Shown here piece after piece: positions 56,865 to 64,000 of a DNA stretch of 64,000 nucleotides; position 1 is the first letter of the stretch; each line of letters opens with the position of its first letter. The notes beneath the pieces were generated by a model. That model saw nothing but the letters and a program-made list of their open reading frames with translations, made no database searches and was not told where the DNA came from. Source of the stretch: an uncultured cyanobacterium (GTDB lineage: Bacteria > Cyanobacteriota > Cyanobacteriia > Thermostichales > Thermostichaceae); NCBI GenBank assembly GCA_937944885.1, contig CALFBB010000007.1, positions 1 to 64,000 of the forward strand, in the 5' to 3' direction. The position numbers and the translations under genes were made by a program.

Positions 56865-56934
56865 AGCACGAGGATCAAACCAAGCGGTGCGGCAAACTCA
56901 AGAGAAGGTGTTGGATTTTGCTGAGAGAGCCTCC

Positions 56935-57132
56935 ATGCGTGTGTGGATTAACCAAGAACCCCATGAGTTGCCTGAAGGTATGACTTTAGCCGACGCAGTG
57001 GCTACTGCTGCTGTCAATGCTCCCTTTGCCGTAGCTGTCAACCAGGAGTTTATTCCCCGCAGCCGCTATGCGGAAACCTCTTTGCGGGAGGGCGACCGGG
57101 TGGAAATTGTTGCACCTACAGTAGGAGGTTGA
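56935..57132 (+). CDS. thiS: Thiamine sulfur-carrier protein ThiS
   Basis: 65 residues from the ATG at 56935 (MRVWINQEPHELPEGMTLAD). Ubiquitin-like beta-grasp protein ending in the required Gly-Gly (EIVAPTVGG), which is adenylated by ThiF and charged as a thiocarboxylate. An in-frame upstream extension is not conserved. It sits between thiO and thiG. Confidence 0.95.
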   Translation: MRVWINQEPHELPEGMTLADAVATAAVNAPFAVAVNQEFIPRSRYAETSLREGDRVEIVAPTVGG

Positions 57133-57187
57133 AATTGACCCGATTGATCTCCTGATCTCCGATTTAACCCATTCAGCGTCACCGGTG

Positions 57188-58021
57188 ATGTCGATATCCA
57201 AATCCCTTGTTTCTTCTTTTCCTTCTGTCGATGAAGAAGATGCTCTCACCCTTTATGGTCAGCGCTTTAGCAGCCGCTTGATGCTGGGTACAGCCCGCTA
57301 TCCCTCGCCGGCTGTTTTGGAGGCAGCCATAAGCTGTGCCCGTCCCTGTATGCTGACAGCTTCTCTGCGGCGGCAAGGTGCCTTCGGCAGGGATACCTCT
57401 CAAGGATTCTGGACCTTGCTGCAAAAGATGGGCATTCCGATTCTGCCCAACACTGCTGGCTGTCACAGTCTCCAGGAGGTGATCTCGACGGCTGAGATGG
57501 CCCGTGAGGTTTTTGCTACCGACTGGATCAAGTTGGAACTGATTGGGGATGACTATACCTTGCAGCCGGATACCTTGCAACTGCCTGCTGCTGCGGCTGA
57601 GTTGATCCGGCGTGGCTTCAAAGTTTTGCCCTACACCACCGATGATCTTGTCCTTTGTCAGCGCCTTCTAGATGTTGGCTGTGAGGCGGTTATGCCCTGG
57701 GCCGCTCCCATCGGTACGGGGAAGGGCCCTCTCAATCCCTACAACCTACGTATGCTGCGAGAACGCATCCAGGTTCCCTTGATCATTGATGCCGGTTTGG
57801 GTCTGCCCTCCCACGCTTGTCAGGTGATGGAATGGGGCTTTGACGGGGTGTTGCTGAATACAGCGGTGGCCTTGGCTCGGGATCCGGTAGCCATGGCAGG
57901 GGCCTTTGCTAAGGCGGTTGGGGCAGGTCGTCAGGCCTACCGTGCCGGAGCGATGTTGCCCCAGGATGTCGCCCAGCCCAGTACACCTGTGCTTGGTACT
58001 CCCTTCTGGCACCAAAGCTGA
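57188..58021 (+). CDS. thiG: Thiazole synthase ThiG
   Basis: 277 residues. The TIM-barrel enzyme builds the thiamine thiazole phosphate from deoxyxylulose phosphate, iminoglycine and ThiS thiocarboxylate. Visible motifs are LTLYGQRFSSRLMLGTARYP, PNTAGCHSLQEVISTAEMAR and WIKLELIGDDYTLQPDT, the last carrying the Schiff-base lysine. VMPWAAPIGTGKGPLNPYNL, GLPSHACQVMEWGFDGVLLN and ARDPVAMAGAFAKAVGAGRQ AY follow. The first ~20 residues (SISKSLVSSFPSVDEED) exceed the family core, so translation may start later. In many cyanobacteria thiO and thiG are fused; here they are separate genes. Confidence 0.95.
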   Translation: MSISKSLVSSFPSVDEEDALTLYGQRFSSRLMLGTARYPSPAVLEAAISCARPCMLTASLRRQGAFGRDTSQGFWTLLQKMGIPILPNTAGCHSLQEVISTAEMAREVFATDWIKLELIGDDYTLQPDTLQLPAAAAELIRRGFKVLPYTTDDLVLCQRLLDVGCEAVMPWAAPIGTGKGPLNPYNLRMLRERIQVPLIIDAGLGLPSHACQVMEWGFDGVLLNTAVALARDPVAMAGAFAKAVGAGRQAYRAGAMLPQDVAQPSTPVLGTPFWHQS

Positions 58022-58264
58022 GGCAGGGGATCCCCTCCATCCTGACGTTGCCTTTGCGTTACAGCTTTTCCCGACTTCAGGTGAGAATCTGAGGCAGCTC
58101 GGTCTCCTCAGAAGTCCACAGCTGATTATTGCCAGCAGACAAGACATCCAGATAGGGTGGAAAGGATGAGGATCCAGATGGACGATAACTGCTGGGGAAA
58201 GCCGAGCTTACTGCTGCAGAGGGAGGGGACAGATTTCCTAAGGCCTTTTTTGATCAATCTGAGT
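58022..58264. other. Gap between convergent thiG and methyltransferase
   Basis: About 240 bases. A T-rich run (GGCCTTTTTTGATC, near 58236) could end transcription of either gene, but no clear stem accompanies it. No gene was recognised. Confidence 0.45.
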
Positions 58265-58903
58265 TCAGGCCTCTACAGGAGGTTTTTGGGCTTGAACCAC
58301 CTGCAAGGCCCCGAATCCGTGTAAAGTATGTCGGACATTTTGCCAACCCCGTTGCCGCAAATGCTCCGGTAAGTCCAGCTGCAACAGTTCCCAAGCAGTT
58401 TCGGTTTCAAAAAGGGCCAAAAACAGGGCCAACCCTGACCAGATCAGGGGTTGATTGGGAGCGTGCAAATCTAGAATCAACAACCCCCCGCCAGGTTTGA
58501 GCACCCGCCACACTTCTTGCAAGACCTGTTCCAGCTCAACAGAAGATAATTCGTGCAGAGCCAAGCTGGTGTGGATCCAATCAAAGCTGTGCTCGGGAAA
58601 GGGCATATTCTGGGCGAAGGCTTCTACGAACCGGACAGCGGGGAGGCGCTTGCGGGCTGCAGCTAGGGCTTTGGGAGAGGCATCCAATCCGGTGACTTGC
58701 TGACTTAGCTTGGCCAACACCGGGGTTACCTCCGCCGGGCCACAGCAGAGATCTAATACCTGATCCTGGGGATGGATTTGCATCCCTTGCAAAGGTAGCC
58801 TGCGCAGGCGCCCATACCCTCCTACCGCCAGAGCGGCCATACGGCTGATGCTGCGGTAAAGCCAGGGGTAGCGGTAGCTCCAGTCTCTTAGAAAGGTGGC
58901 CAT
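58265..58903 (-). CDS. Class I SAM-dependent methyltransferase
   Basis: 212 residues. Motif I reads DQVLDLCCGPAEVTPVLAKL, motif II/III contains GLDASPKALAAARKRLPAVR, and FPEHSFDWIHTSLALHELSS and VWRVLKPGGGLLILDLHAPN are the later family motifs. The overall pattern resembles UbiE/COQ5-type or Erg6-like methyltransferases. The N-terminus WSYRYPWLYRSISRMAALAV and the C-terminal hydrophobic LIWSGLALFLALFE suggest membrane contact, as expected for quinone or lipid substrates. The substrate is not determinable. Confidence 0.8.
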   Translation of the reverse strand: MATFLRDWSYRYPWLYRSISRMAALAVGGYGRLRRLPLQGMQIHPQDQVLDLCCGPAEVTPVLAKLSQQVTGLDASPKALAAARKRLPAVRFVEAFAQNMPFPEHSFDWIHTSLALHELSSVELEQVLQEVWRVLKPGGGLLILDLHAPNQPLIWSGLALFLALFETETAWELLQLDLPEHLRQRGWQNVRHTLHGFGALQVVQAQKPPVEA

Positions 58904-59021
58904 ATCGGGGATCGTTCGCTCTCTCTTCTTTTCTAGGCTAGGAGGGAACCTTTTGCCTGTTGCCGCCGTCTAGGGGAGCAAGGCGTTTCAGCTTTTTTCA
59001 GCTCTTACCTGTTAACACCTG

Positions 59022-59753
59022 ATGATCCAGTCCAAGCTGCCTTCGACTTCTCCAGGGAAATCCGCTCAGCATAGCTTGGCTTGGTGGGTGGCTGCTGCGG
59101 GTGTTACGGTTTTGCTCTGGCAATTCTCGTGGGGCAACTACGTTCTTTATCCTTTTACCCTCTTGGCCACCTGGTTTCATGAGATGGGGCATGGCTTGAC
59201 AGCCCTCCTTCTGGGTGGCAATTTTCACCGGCTGGAGATTTATCCAAATGGCTCAGGGTTGGCCATTCACAGTGGCAAGCTGTTTCTGGGGCCGGTAGGG
59301 CGAGCGCTGGTGGCGGCTGGTGGGCCAATGGGGCCCCCGCTAGCGGGGGCTATTTTCATCCTGGCTTCTCGGCGTCGGGGGACGGCCCGCCTTGGGTTGG
59401 TTTTTCTGGGATCCCTGCTGCTGGTGTCGGCGGTGACCTGGGTGCGCTCCGGGTTTGGGCTGTTGGTGATCTCGGCTTTGGGGCTAGGGATCTTGGCAGT
59501 GGGGCTGTGGGCTTCCCCCTGGCTGCGGGGCTTTGCCATTCAATTTCTGGGGGTACAAGCCTGTGTGAGTACCTATCGGCAACTGGATTATCTGTTTACA
59601 GCTACGGCTGTGATTAATGGGCAAGTGATCCCTTCTGATTCCAGCCAAATTGCCCAGAACCTGTGGCTGCCTTACTGGTTTTGGGGTGGCCTGATGGCGG
59701 TTGCTTCTCTGGTGTTGTTGATAACCAGCTTGCAGCTGACCTTCCGGGACTAG
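59022..59753 (+). CDS. M50-family membrane metallopeptidase
   Basis: 243 residues with about six transmembrane helices. LLATWFHEMGHGLTALLLGG contains the zinc motif HEMGH. The Gly/Pro-rich AAGGPMGPPLAGAIFILASR replaces the usual second-site NPDG-like region. The family is the compact cyanobacterial/actinobacterial M50B-like type (slr-type 'M50 family metallopeptidase') without a PDZ domain. The substrate is unknown; site-2 proteases usually release membrane-bound regulators. It is followed in the same direction by the 44-residue ORF and sqdX. Confidence 0.82.
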   Translation: MIQSKLPSTSPGKSAQHSLAWWVAAAGVTVLLWQFSWGNYVLYPFTLLATWFHEMGHGLTALLLGGNFHRLEIYPNGSGLAIHSGKLFLGPVGRALVAAGGPMGPPLAGAIFILASRRRGTARLGLVFLGSLLLVSAVTWVRSGFGLLVISALGLGILAVGLWASPWLRGFAIQFLGVQACVSTYRQLDYLFTATAVINGQVIPSDSSQIAQNLWLPYWFWGGLMAVASLVLLITSLQLTFRD

Positions 59754-59883
59754 CCGCTGGGGGCAAAGCCGCAATTCTGCCAGTGATTCACATCACAGAA
59801 AAATCCTTTGCTGCTCACTGCCCAATTGAGAAAACCGTCGCTACAGTAATGGGCATGAGGAGTGAGGAGCTGAGGAGTGCACC

Positions 59884-60018
59884 ATGTGGCGGGATATGAT
59901 CGGGCTAGCTCTGGCGGCAACGCTGCTGTTGATTAGCAAAACCACTGCAGATACCATTGGCCGGGAGCAAACGCAGGTCCCACCTGAACCGCTTCCCTAT
60001 GCATTTCCGGTGGAATAA
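59884..60018 (+). CDS. Candidate 44-residue exported or membrane small protein
   Basis: ATG at 59884, stop at 60016-60018. The sequence starts MWRDMIGLALAATLLLISKT, a hydrophobic export or anchor segment, and ends VPPEPLPYAFPVE, a proline-rich tail. GAGGAG and TGAGGAG precede the start at suitable spacing, a strong ribosome-binding region that is itself made of short repeats of GAGGAGT/C. It lies between the M50 peptidase and sqdX on the same strand. The family is unknown. Confidence 0.5.
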   Translation: MWRDMIGLALAATLLLISKTTADTIGREQTQVPPEPLPYAFPVE

Positions 60019-60087
60019 CAAGGGGTTACGATTGACTTTTTGTGTAACACTCATCCTAGAGTCTTTTTGTAAAGCCTGGGATCCCTG

Positions 60088-61200
60088 ATGCGCATAGCTC
60101 TGTTTACGGAGACGTTTTTGCCCAAGGTGGATGGCATTGTCACTCGACTTTGTCACACGGTACGTCACTTAACGGCCCATGGCAATTCGGTGCTGGTGGT
60201 TGCTCCTCAAGGGGCACCGCGGCGGTTTGCCCGGGCACGGGTATACGGGATCCCAGGTATGCCATTGCCGTTGTACCCAGAATTGAAGTTAGCTGCCCCT
60301 GGCCCGGCGATCGGCAAGTTGCTGCAGCGCTTTCGCCCGGATGTCATCCATGTGGTTAACCCAGCGGTGTTAGGGTTGGGGGGCCTTTACTACAGCCAGA
60401 CCATGGGGATCCCGCTGGTGGCTTCCTACCATACCCATCTGCCTAAGTACCTCAAGCACTATGGGCTGGGCTTTTTGGAGGGGGTGTTGTGGAACCTACT
60501 GAAGTGGGGTCACAATTTGGCGCGGGTGAATCTCTGCACCTCCACGGCTATGGTACAGGAGCTGAGGGAGCACGGCATTGAGCGGGTGCAACTGTGGCAG
60601 CGAGGGGTAGATACGGAGCTGTTTCATCCCCAAGCTGCCAGTCCTGAGATGCGGCAGCGTCTGACGGCAGGGCAACCGGAACGACCTCTTTTGCTCTATG
60701 TGGGTCGGCTTTCTGCCGAAAAGGAAGTGGGACGGATCAAGGTGCTCTTGCAGCAGATTCCGCAGGCCCGCTTGGCGATTGTCGGCGATGGGCCGGAACG
60801 GGGATCCCTGGAGCAACACTTTGCCGGCTATGACGTGGTGTTCACCGGCTATTTGCAGGGGGGATCCCTGGCGGCAGCCTTTGCCTCGGCAGATTTGTTC
60901 GTTTTCCCCTCCCGCACCGAGACGCTGGGTTTGGTTTTGTTGGAAGCCATGGCGGCAGGTTGCCCTGTGATCGCGCCTCGTTCTGGTGGGATTACGGATG
61001 TGGTGGACAGTGGCCGCAATGGTTTTCTGTTTGATCCTGACTCTGATAGGGATTTTGTTCATGCTACTCAGCAGCTGCTCAGCAGTGCCGGGCAGCGGCA
61101 GATGTTTCGGGAGCAAGCCCGCCAAGAGGCAGAACGGTGGAGTTGGTCAGCAGCTACACGACAGTTGGAGGATTACTACCGAACTGTTATTGGCCAATAG
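60088..61200 (+). CDS. sqdX: Sulfoquinovosyltransferase SqdX
   Basis: 370 residues, GT4 family. SqdX transfers sulfoquinovose from UDP-sulfoquinovose to diacylglycerol, making the thylakoid sulfolipid SQDG. The start MRIALFTETFLPKVDGIVTR is diagnostic, and IPGMPLPLYPELKLAAPGPA, VIHVVNPAVLGLGGLYYSQT and IPLVASYHTHLPKYLKHYGL match plant SQD2 and cyanobacterial SqdX. The C-terminal GT-B lobe has LLYVGRLSAEKEV and FPSRTETLGLVLLEAMAAGC. The partner sqdB is not in the window. Phosphate starvation often raises sulfolipid synthesis, but no PHO box was found directly upstream. Confidence 0.92.
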   Translation: MRIALFTETFLPKVDGIVTRLCHTVRHLTAHGNSVLVVAPQGAPRRFARARVYGIPGMPLPLYPELKLAAPGPAIGKLLQRFRPDVIHVVNPAVLGLGGLYYSQTMGIPLVASYHTHLPKYLKHYGLGFLEGVLWNLLKWGHNLARVNLCTSTAMVQELREHGIERVQLWQRGVDTELFHPQAASPEMRQRLTAGQPERPLLLYVGRLSAEKEVGRIKVLLQQIPQARLAIVGDGPERGSLEQHFAGYDVVFTGYLQGGSLAAAFASADLFVFPSRTETLGLVLLEAMAAGCPVIAPRSGGITDVVDSGRNGFLFDPDSDRDFVHATQQLLSSAGQRQMFREQARQEAERWSWSAATRQLEDYYRTVIGQ

Positions 61201-61333
61201 GGATCCGCAGTGAGGCCCTGTCGGTGGTACACAGGTCCGTAGGTTCTCGCTTGCGGCAAAAGGGTTGCTCTACTGCTGCCACCCAATCATCCCGTGGAGC
61301 ATCAAGAATGAGAGGATCAAACTGTCTCTGACG

Positions 61334-62008
61334 ATGTTGAGCTCACCCCTGATGGCATCCCCCTCCGAGCTGCCCCAATCGCTGCAGACTGCCCTTGCAG
61401 CGGTCGCATCCTCTCAGCCGCGCTTTTTTTGGCGGGCGGATCCCTGGCTTCTTTTTCCTTGGCCGGTGCAGGCAGGATCTTGGGGTGTGCTCTACGGTGA
61501 ACCGCAGGCCCCTGAGATTGAGTGGGTGAGAGCCCTTTTGCAGCTGCGTCTATCCCACCCACCCACCCCGTTTATTTACCCACGGGATCCGGACACAGCC
61601 TCGGCAGAGGTGCTCACCTACGCTTGGAGTTTGAACCGGGTGGTACAGGGAGTGCTGTTGGATCAGGCTCTGTCTCAGATGGGTTATGACCCACTGCAAA
61701 GCCAGCAGCTCACCAAAAACCAGCTCATGGCTGAGTCGGAGCGGATCCCAGACTTTATCAAGGTCCTGCTGTTACTGGAACTACTTCATCGAGGAATAGA
61801 TATCTCCTGGCAAAAGGAGTTACAAGCTGCTTGTGGAGAAGAGGAAATGCGGGCAGCCCACCAGTTGAACATGGCCTGTATTCGCCCTGAAGATCCGGAT
61901 CGCACCCTGCTGCAGGTTCATCACCTAGGCCTCAAGATAAGCGGCTCCCAGGAGGAACAGCTGCGGGCCGGTTTGCAGATTCAGTTATCCGATGGTCGGC
62001 AAGTTTAA
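61334..62008 (+). CDS. Hypothetical protein
   Basis: 224 residues from the ATG at 61334 (a further ATG at 61352 is equally possible). Protein-like and open throughout. Segments include RFFWRADPWLLFPWPVQAGS, VLTYAWSLNRVVQGVLLDQA and IPDFIKVLLLLELLHRGIDI. There are no transmembrane helices, signal peptide or known catalytic motif. I do not recognise the family. It follows sqdX by about 130 bases and may be cotranscribed. Confidence 0.6.
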   Translation: MLSSPLMASPSELPQSLQTALAAVASSQPRFFWRADPWLLFPWPVQAGSWGVLYGEPQAPEIEWVRALLQLRLSHPPTPFIYPRDPDTASAEVLTYAWSLNRVVQGVLLDQALSQMGYDPLQSQQLTKNQLMAESERIPDFIKVLLLLELLHRGIDISWQKELQAACGEEEMRAAHQLNMACIRPEDPDRTLLQVHHLGLKISGSQEEQLRAGLQIQLSDGRQV

Positions 62009-62038
62009 ATCTCCTGGGAACCCACGCTCGAGCTTGTT

Positions 62039-62074
62039 GCTGCACAGAGTTCAGCAGAGATTTTGCTGTGCAGC
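62039..62074 (+). terminator. Hairpin downstream of the hypothetical gene
   Basis: GCTGCACAG (62039-62047) pairs perfectly with CTGTGCAGC (62066-62074). No T tract follows, so it is a terminator-like or RNA-end hairpin about 30 bases after the stop. Confidence 0.4.
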
Positions 62075-62314
62075 CTGTGCCCGATCGGCCATAACAGCCC
62101 TCACCCCTCTGGGGTAGGCAGAGAAAAACCGCATGGGTTGGATTGGACAATGGATTGGGCAGGTTCTAGATAGGCTGTCGTGTAGGCTGTCAGCAGCCAA
62201 GTTGTGAAGATTTCTGGAAGATCACAGGATCTGCTCCTAGCAGGGGGAACTTGTCGGGATCCCTGTAGTCAGGGCTGGTTTAGACTGTTTCACCGGTTCT
62301 TTGCAAGACACAGT

Positions 62315-62810
62315 ATGACTCTTCTATTGAAACGACGGAAAACCTGACTGAGCTTAACCCTTGCTTCTGTAGCAGCATTTGGAGCATGGTTTGAGCCTCT
62401 ACAGGCGCAAGCCCGGGAAACCCTCACCATGGGCACCTCCCCCGACTACCCTCCCTATGGGTACTAGGACACCTCCAGTGGCCAAGAGAAGATTGTTGGG
62501 TTTGATATCGATATTGCCAACCACATTGCCGCAGAATTGGGTTTTAACCTGCGGGTTGTCGGTATGGATTCCAGTGGCCTCATCCCGGCTCTGCAGGCCA
62601 ATCGGGTGGATTTTGTCATGGCGGGCATGACCCCCACCGAGGAACGCAAACAAAATGTCGACTTCAAATGTCGACTTCTCGGCTGTCTATTTCATTGCCC
62701 AAAATACGATCATTGCCAAAGCCGGCAGTAACCTCACCACCCCTGTCGATCTGGCCGGCAAGCGAGTAGGCGTGCAGTTGGGCAGCATCCAGTTGGAAAA
62801 AATGCTCTGA
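62315..62810 (+). pseudogene. Inactivated amino-acid ABC transporter binding protein
   Basis: Frame 1 from the ATG at 62315 reads MTLLLKRRKT, stop, then LSLTLASVAAFGAWFEPLQA (signal peptide), TLTMGTSPDYPPYGY, stop, then IVGFDIDIANHIAAELGFNL and NRVDFVMAGMTPTEERKQNV DF. This is a family-3 solute-binding protein (arginine/glutamine type). A 13-bp exact tandem duplication at 62653-62678 then shifts the frame. Beyond it the protein continues SAVYFIAQNTIIAKAGSNLT and LAGKRVGVQLGSIQ before an early stop; the second lobe is missing. So it has two nonsense codons, one duplication frameshift and a 3' truncation. Confidence 0.9.
62653..62678. repeat. 13-bp exact tandem duplication that breaks a gene
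   Basis: AAATGTCGACTTC occurs at 62653-62665 and again at 62666-62678. Removing one copy restores the reading NVDFSAVYFIAQNT of the binding protein. Confidence 0.97.
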
Positions 62811-63161
62811 ACAAGCCTCTGCTTTTAAGTTTCTCTCTGGTGCGAGAGCGGCCCTGTGGATCGATCCTTCAGGTAAAGAAGAGAGTTGCTGCTCCGTGAG
62901 CAATAGCTCCGGTTTCTAAAAGGACTACCCCTGTTTTTCCTAGGGCAGGGGGCGTAGATGTAAAAACAGCAGGATTTTCAGGGGTCGGGCAGTATCCATC
63001 TCTGTATCCAGTTGTATCCCTGCACAATCTGCATGGGGTAAAGGAGGGCTACCCAAGCTGGTGACAGCCTGCCGAGACTGACCCTACGAGTCCAGGATCT
63101 GTGGCTCCCCCCATCCCTTACTGGTTAAACTCAAACGACTAGATTGCTCACTGCCCTACCC
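62811..63161. other. Non-coding gap before the WD40 gene
   Basis: About 350 bases following the truncated binding-protein relic. No further part of the relic, tRNA or promoter could be recognised. Confidence 0.45.
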
Positions 63162-64000
63162 ATGATCTCCTATCCTTTGGCGTGGAATCTGGTGCAAACC
63201 CGAACTTTGCTTGGTCACAGCGGTGCCATTTCTGTGTTGACGGTGGCCGGAGAGCTGTTGTTCAGTGGCGGTGTGGATCGCACGATACGGATTTGGCACT
63301 GGGGATCCGGTGAATTGCGCCATTGTTTACAAGGGCACAGCGGGCCGATCCGCGGCTTGGGTGTGATCCGCCAACAGGAGCGAGAACTGCTGGTGAGCGG
63401 CTGTTGCTATGGAGAGATCCGCTTCTGGGATCCCACCACGGGAGAAGGACTAGGGCAGTTGACCACGGACTTAGGATCTTTACAGGCACTGGCGGTTAGC
63501 CCGGATACCTCCCGCTTGGTCTTGGCAGGAGGAGCCGAGCCGGTTTTACAGGTATGGGATTTACAGAGCTGCCAACTCTACCTAAAGCTGTACGGCCATG
63601 TGGATCGCATTCATGCCCTCAGCCTCAGCCAGGGAGGAGTGTTTCTGGCCAGTGTTAGCGACGATGAAACCGTTTGGGTCTGGGATCTGGTTGCTGGGGA
63701 AAGCATTTGCCGCATTCCTTCCATCGGTCCCCTGAATGCAGTGGCCTTTACCTCCAATGGTCAGCAACTGGCAGGGGGTGGGGTAGACTACACTCTGAAG
63801 CGCTGGGATCCCTTCACCGGCAAGTTATTGGCAGTTCACCCCGAACACAACAACTGGATTAGAGCCGTTGCCACTGACCCAACCGGAAGGTGGCTGGCTA
63901 CCGGTGGAGATGATTACAGCATTTGGCTACATCAGTTACCTAGCTGCATTGCCGTGAGGGTGTACCGGGATCCCGCCGCCTGTATCAGTGCTCTCACCTT
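63162..64000 (+). CDS. WD40-repeat protein, 3' end beyond the window
   Basis: At least 279 codons from the ATG at 63162 (MISYPLAWNLVQTRTLLGHS), open to the window edge. The repeats have GH and WD ends: LLGHSGAISVLTVAGELLFS then DRTIRIWHW; LQGHSGPIRGLGVIRQQERE then EIRFWDP; VLQVWDLQSCQLYLKLYGHV; VWVWDLVAGESICRI; LKRWDPFTGKLLAVHPEHNN; DYSIWLHQL. There is no kinase, NACHT or transmembrane domain in the visible part, so at least six blades of a beta-propeller form the N-terminus. It probably acts as a scaffold. The C-terminus is unknown. Confidence 0.9.
   Translation, partial: MISYPLAWNLVQTRTLLGHSGAISVLTVAGELLFSGGVDRTIRIWHWGSGELRHCLQGHSGPIRGLGVIRQQERELLVSGCCYGEIRFWDPTTGEGLGQLTTDLGSLQALAVSPDTSRLVLAGGAEPVLQVWDLQSCQLYLKLYGHVDRIHALSLSQGGVFLASVSDDETVWVWDLVAGESICRIPSIGPLNAVAFTSNGQQLAGGGVDYTLKRWDPFTGKLLAVHPEHNNWIRAVATDPTGRWLATGGDDYSIWLHQLPSCIAVRVYRDPAACISALT

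Overview
This 64 kb window is cyanobacterial. It carries the allophycocyanin operon apcA-apcB-apcC, a high-light-inducible protein, Thf1/Psb29, biliverdin reductase, the sulfolipid glycosyltransferase SqdX, the carotenoid genes cruP and cruF, LrtA and a DpsA-type miniferritin. Sequence style points to the unicellular 'Synechococcus'/Thermostichus type: the palindrome GGGATCCC (core GGATCC) is strongly over-represented, while the usual cyanobacterial HIP1 octamer GCGATCGC is almost absent. The genus is inferred, not proven. No rRNA, tRNA or CRISPR array was seen.

Layout. 1-600: decayed IS200/IS605-type tnpB. 1.0-3.9 kb: a sugar-acid kinase family gene and cruP on the minus strand. 4.2-10.6 kb: phoU, an RNase R-type exonuclease, clpB and a pentapeptide-repeat protein. 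10.6-12.3 kb: minus-strand operon thf1-cutA-coaD. 12.4-16.2 kb: proB, a decayed gene, cruF and an M23 peptidase. 16.5-21.5 kb: BMP-family binding protein, a histidine kinase with an ethylene-receptor-like sensor, smpB and der. 21.6-27.6 kb: AlaC-like aminotransferase, methionine-gamma-lyase-family protein, lrtA overlapping an orphan ureF, and citrate synthase. 27.8-36.8 kb: sugar-type binding lipoprotein, bvdR, a glucosidase remnant, glucose dehydrogenase-like SDR, 2Fe-2S protein, dpsA, a damaged GTPase/DUF697 gene, a GT2 glycosyltransferase and hslO. 37-38.5 kb: apcABC. 38.6-51.6 kb: ABC ATPase, leuA, nat, a His-tailed EamA transporter, pnp, CHASE2 histidine kinase, hli, ilvA, a PNPOx-like protein and an alpha/beta hydrolase. 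51.7-52.8 kb: a 23-codon membrane-peptide transcription unit and two IS relics. 52.8-64 kb: beta-helix lipoprotein, TIGR04376-like protein, thiO-thiS-thiG, methyltransferase, M50 peptidase, a 44-codon ORF, sqdX, a hypothetical, a dead amino-acid-binding protein and the start of a WD40 protein.

Most of the window is ordinary chromosome with housekeeping and photosynthesis genes. The unusual signal lies between the genes. Many exact or near-exact short tandem duplications (9-15 bp, usually two copies) sit in intergenic DNA and inside broken genes. In at least one pseudogene such a duplication is the frameshift itself. Other points worth checking are: a complete-looking transcription unit (promoter, Shine-Dalgarno, 23-codon hydrophobic ORF, hairpin) at 51965-52197; an ethylene-receptor-like kinase lacking the copper-binding Cys and Asp; promoter-overlapping HLR1-like and Fur/PerR-like sites at hli and dpsA; and a diverged intergenic repeat family at 29.2 and 43.6 kb.
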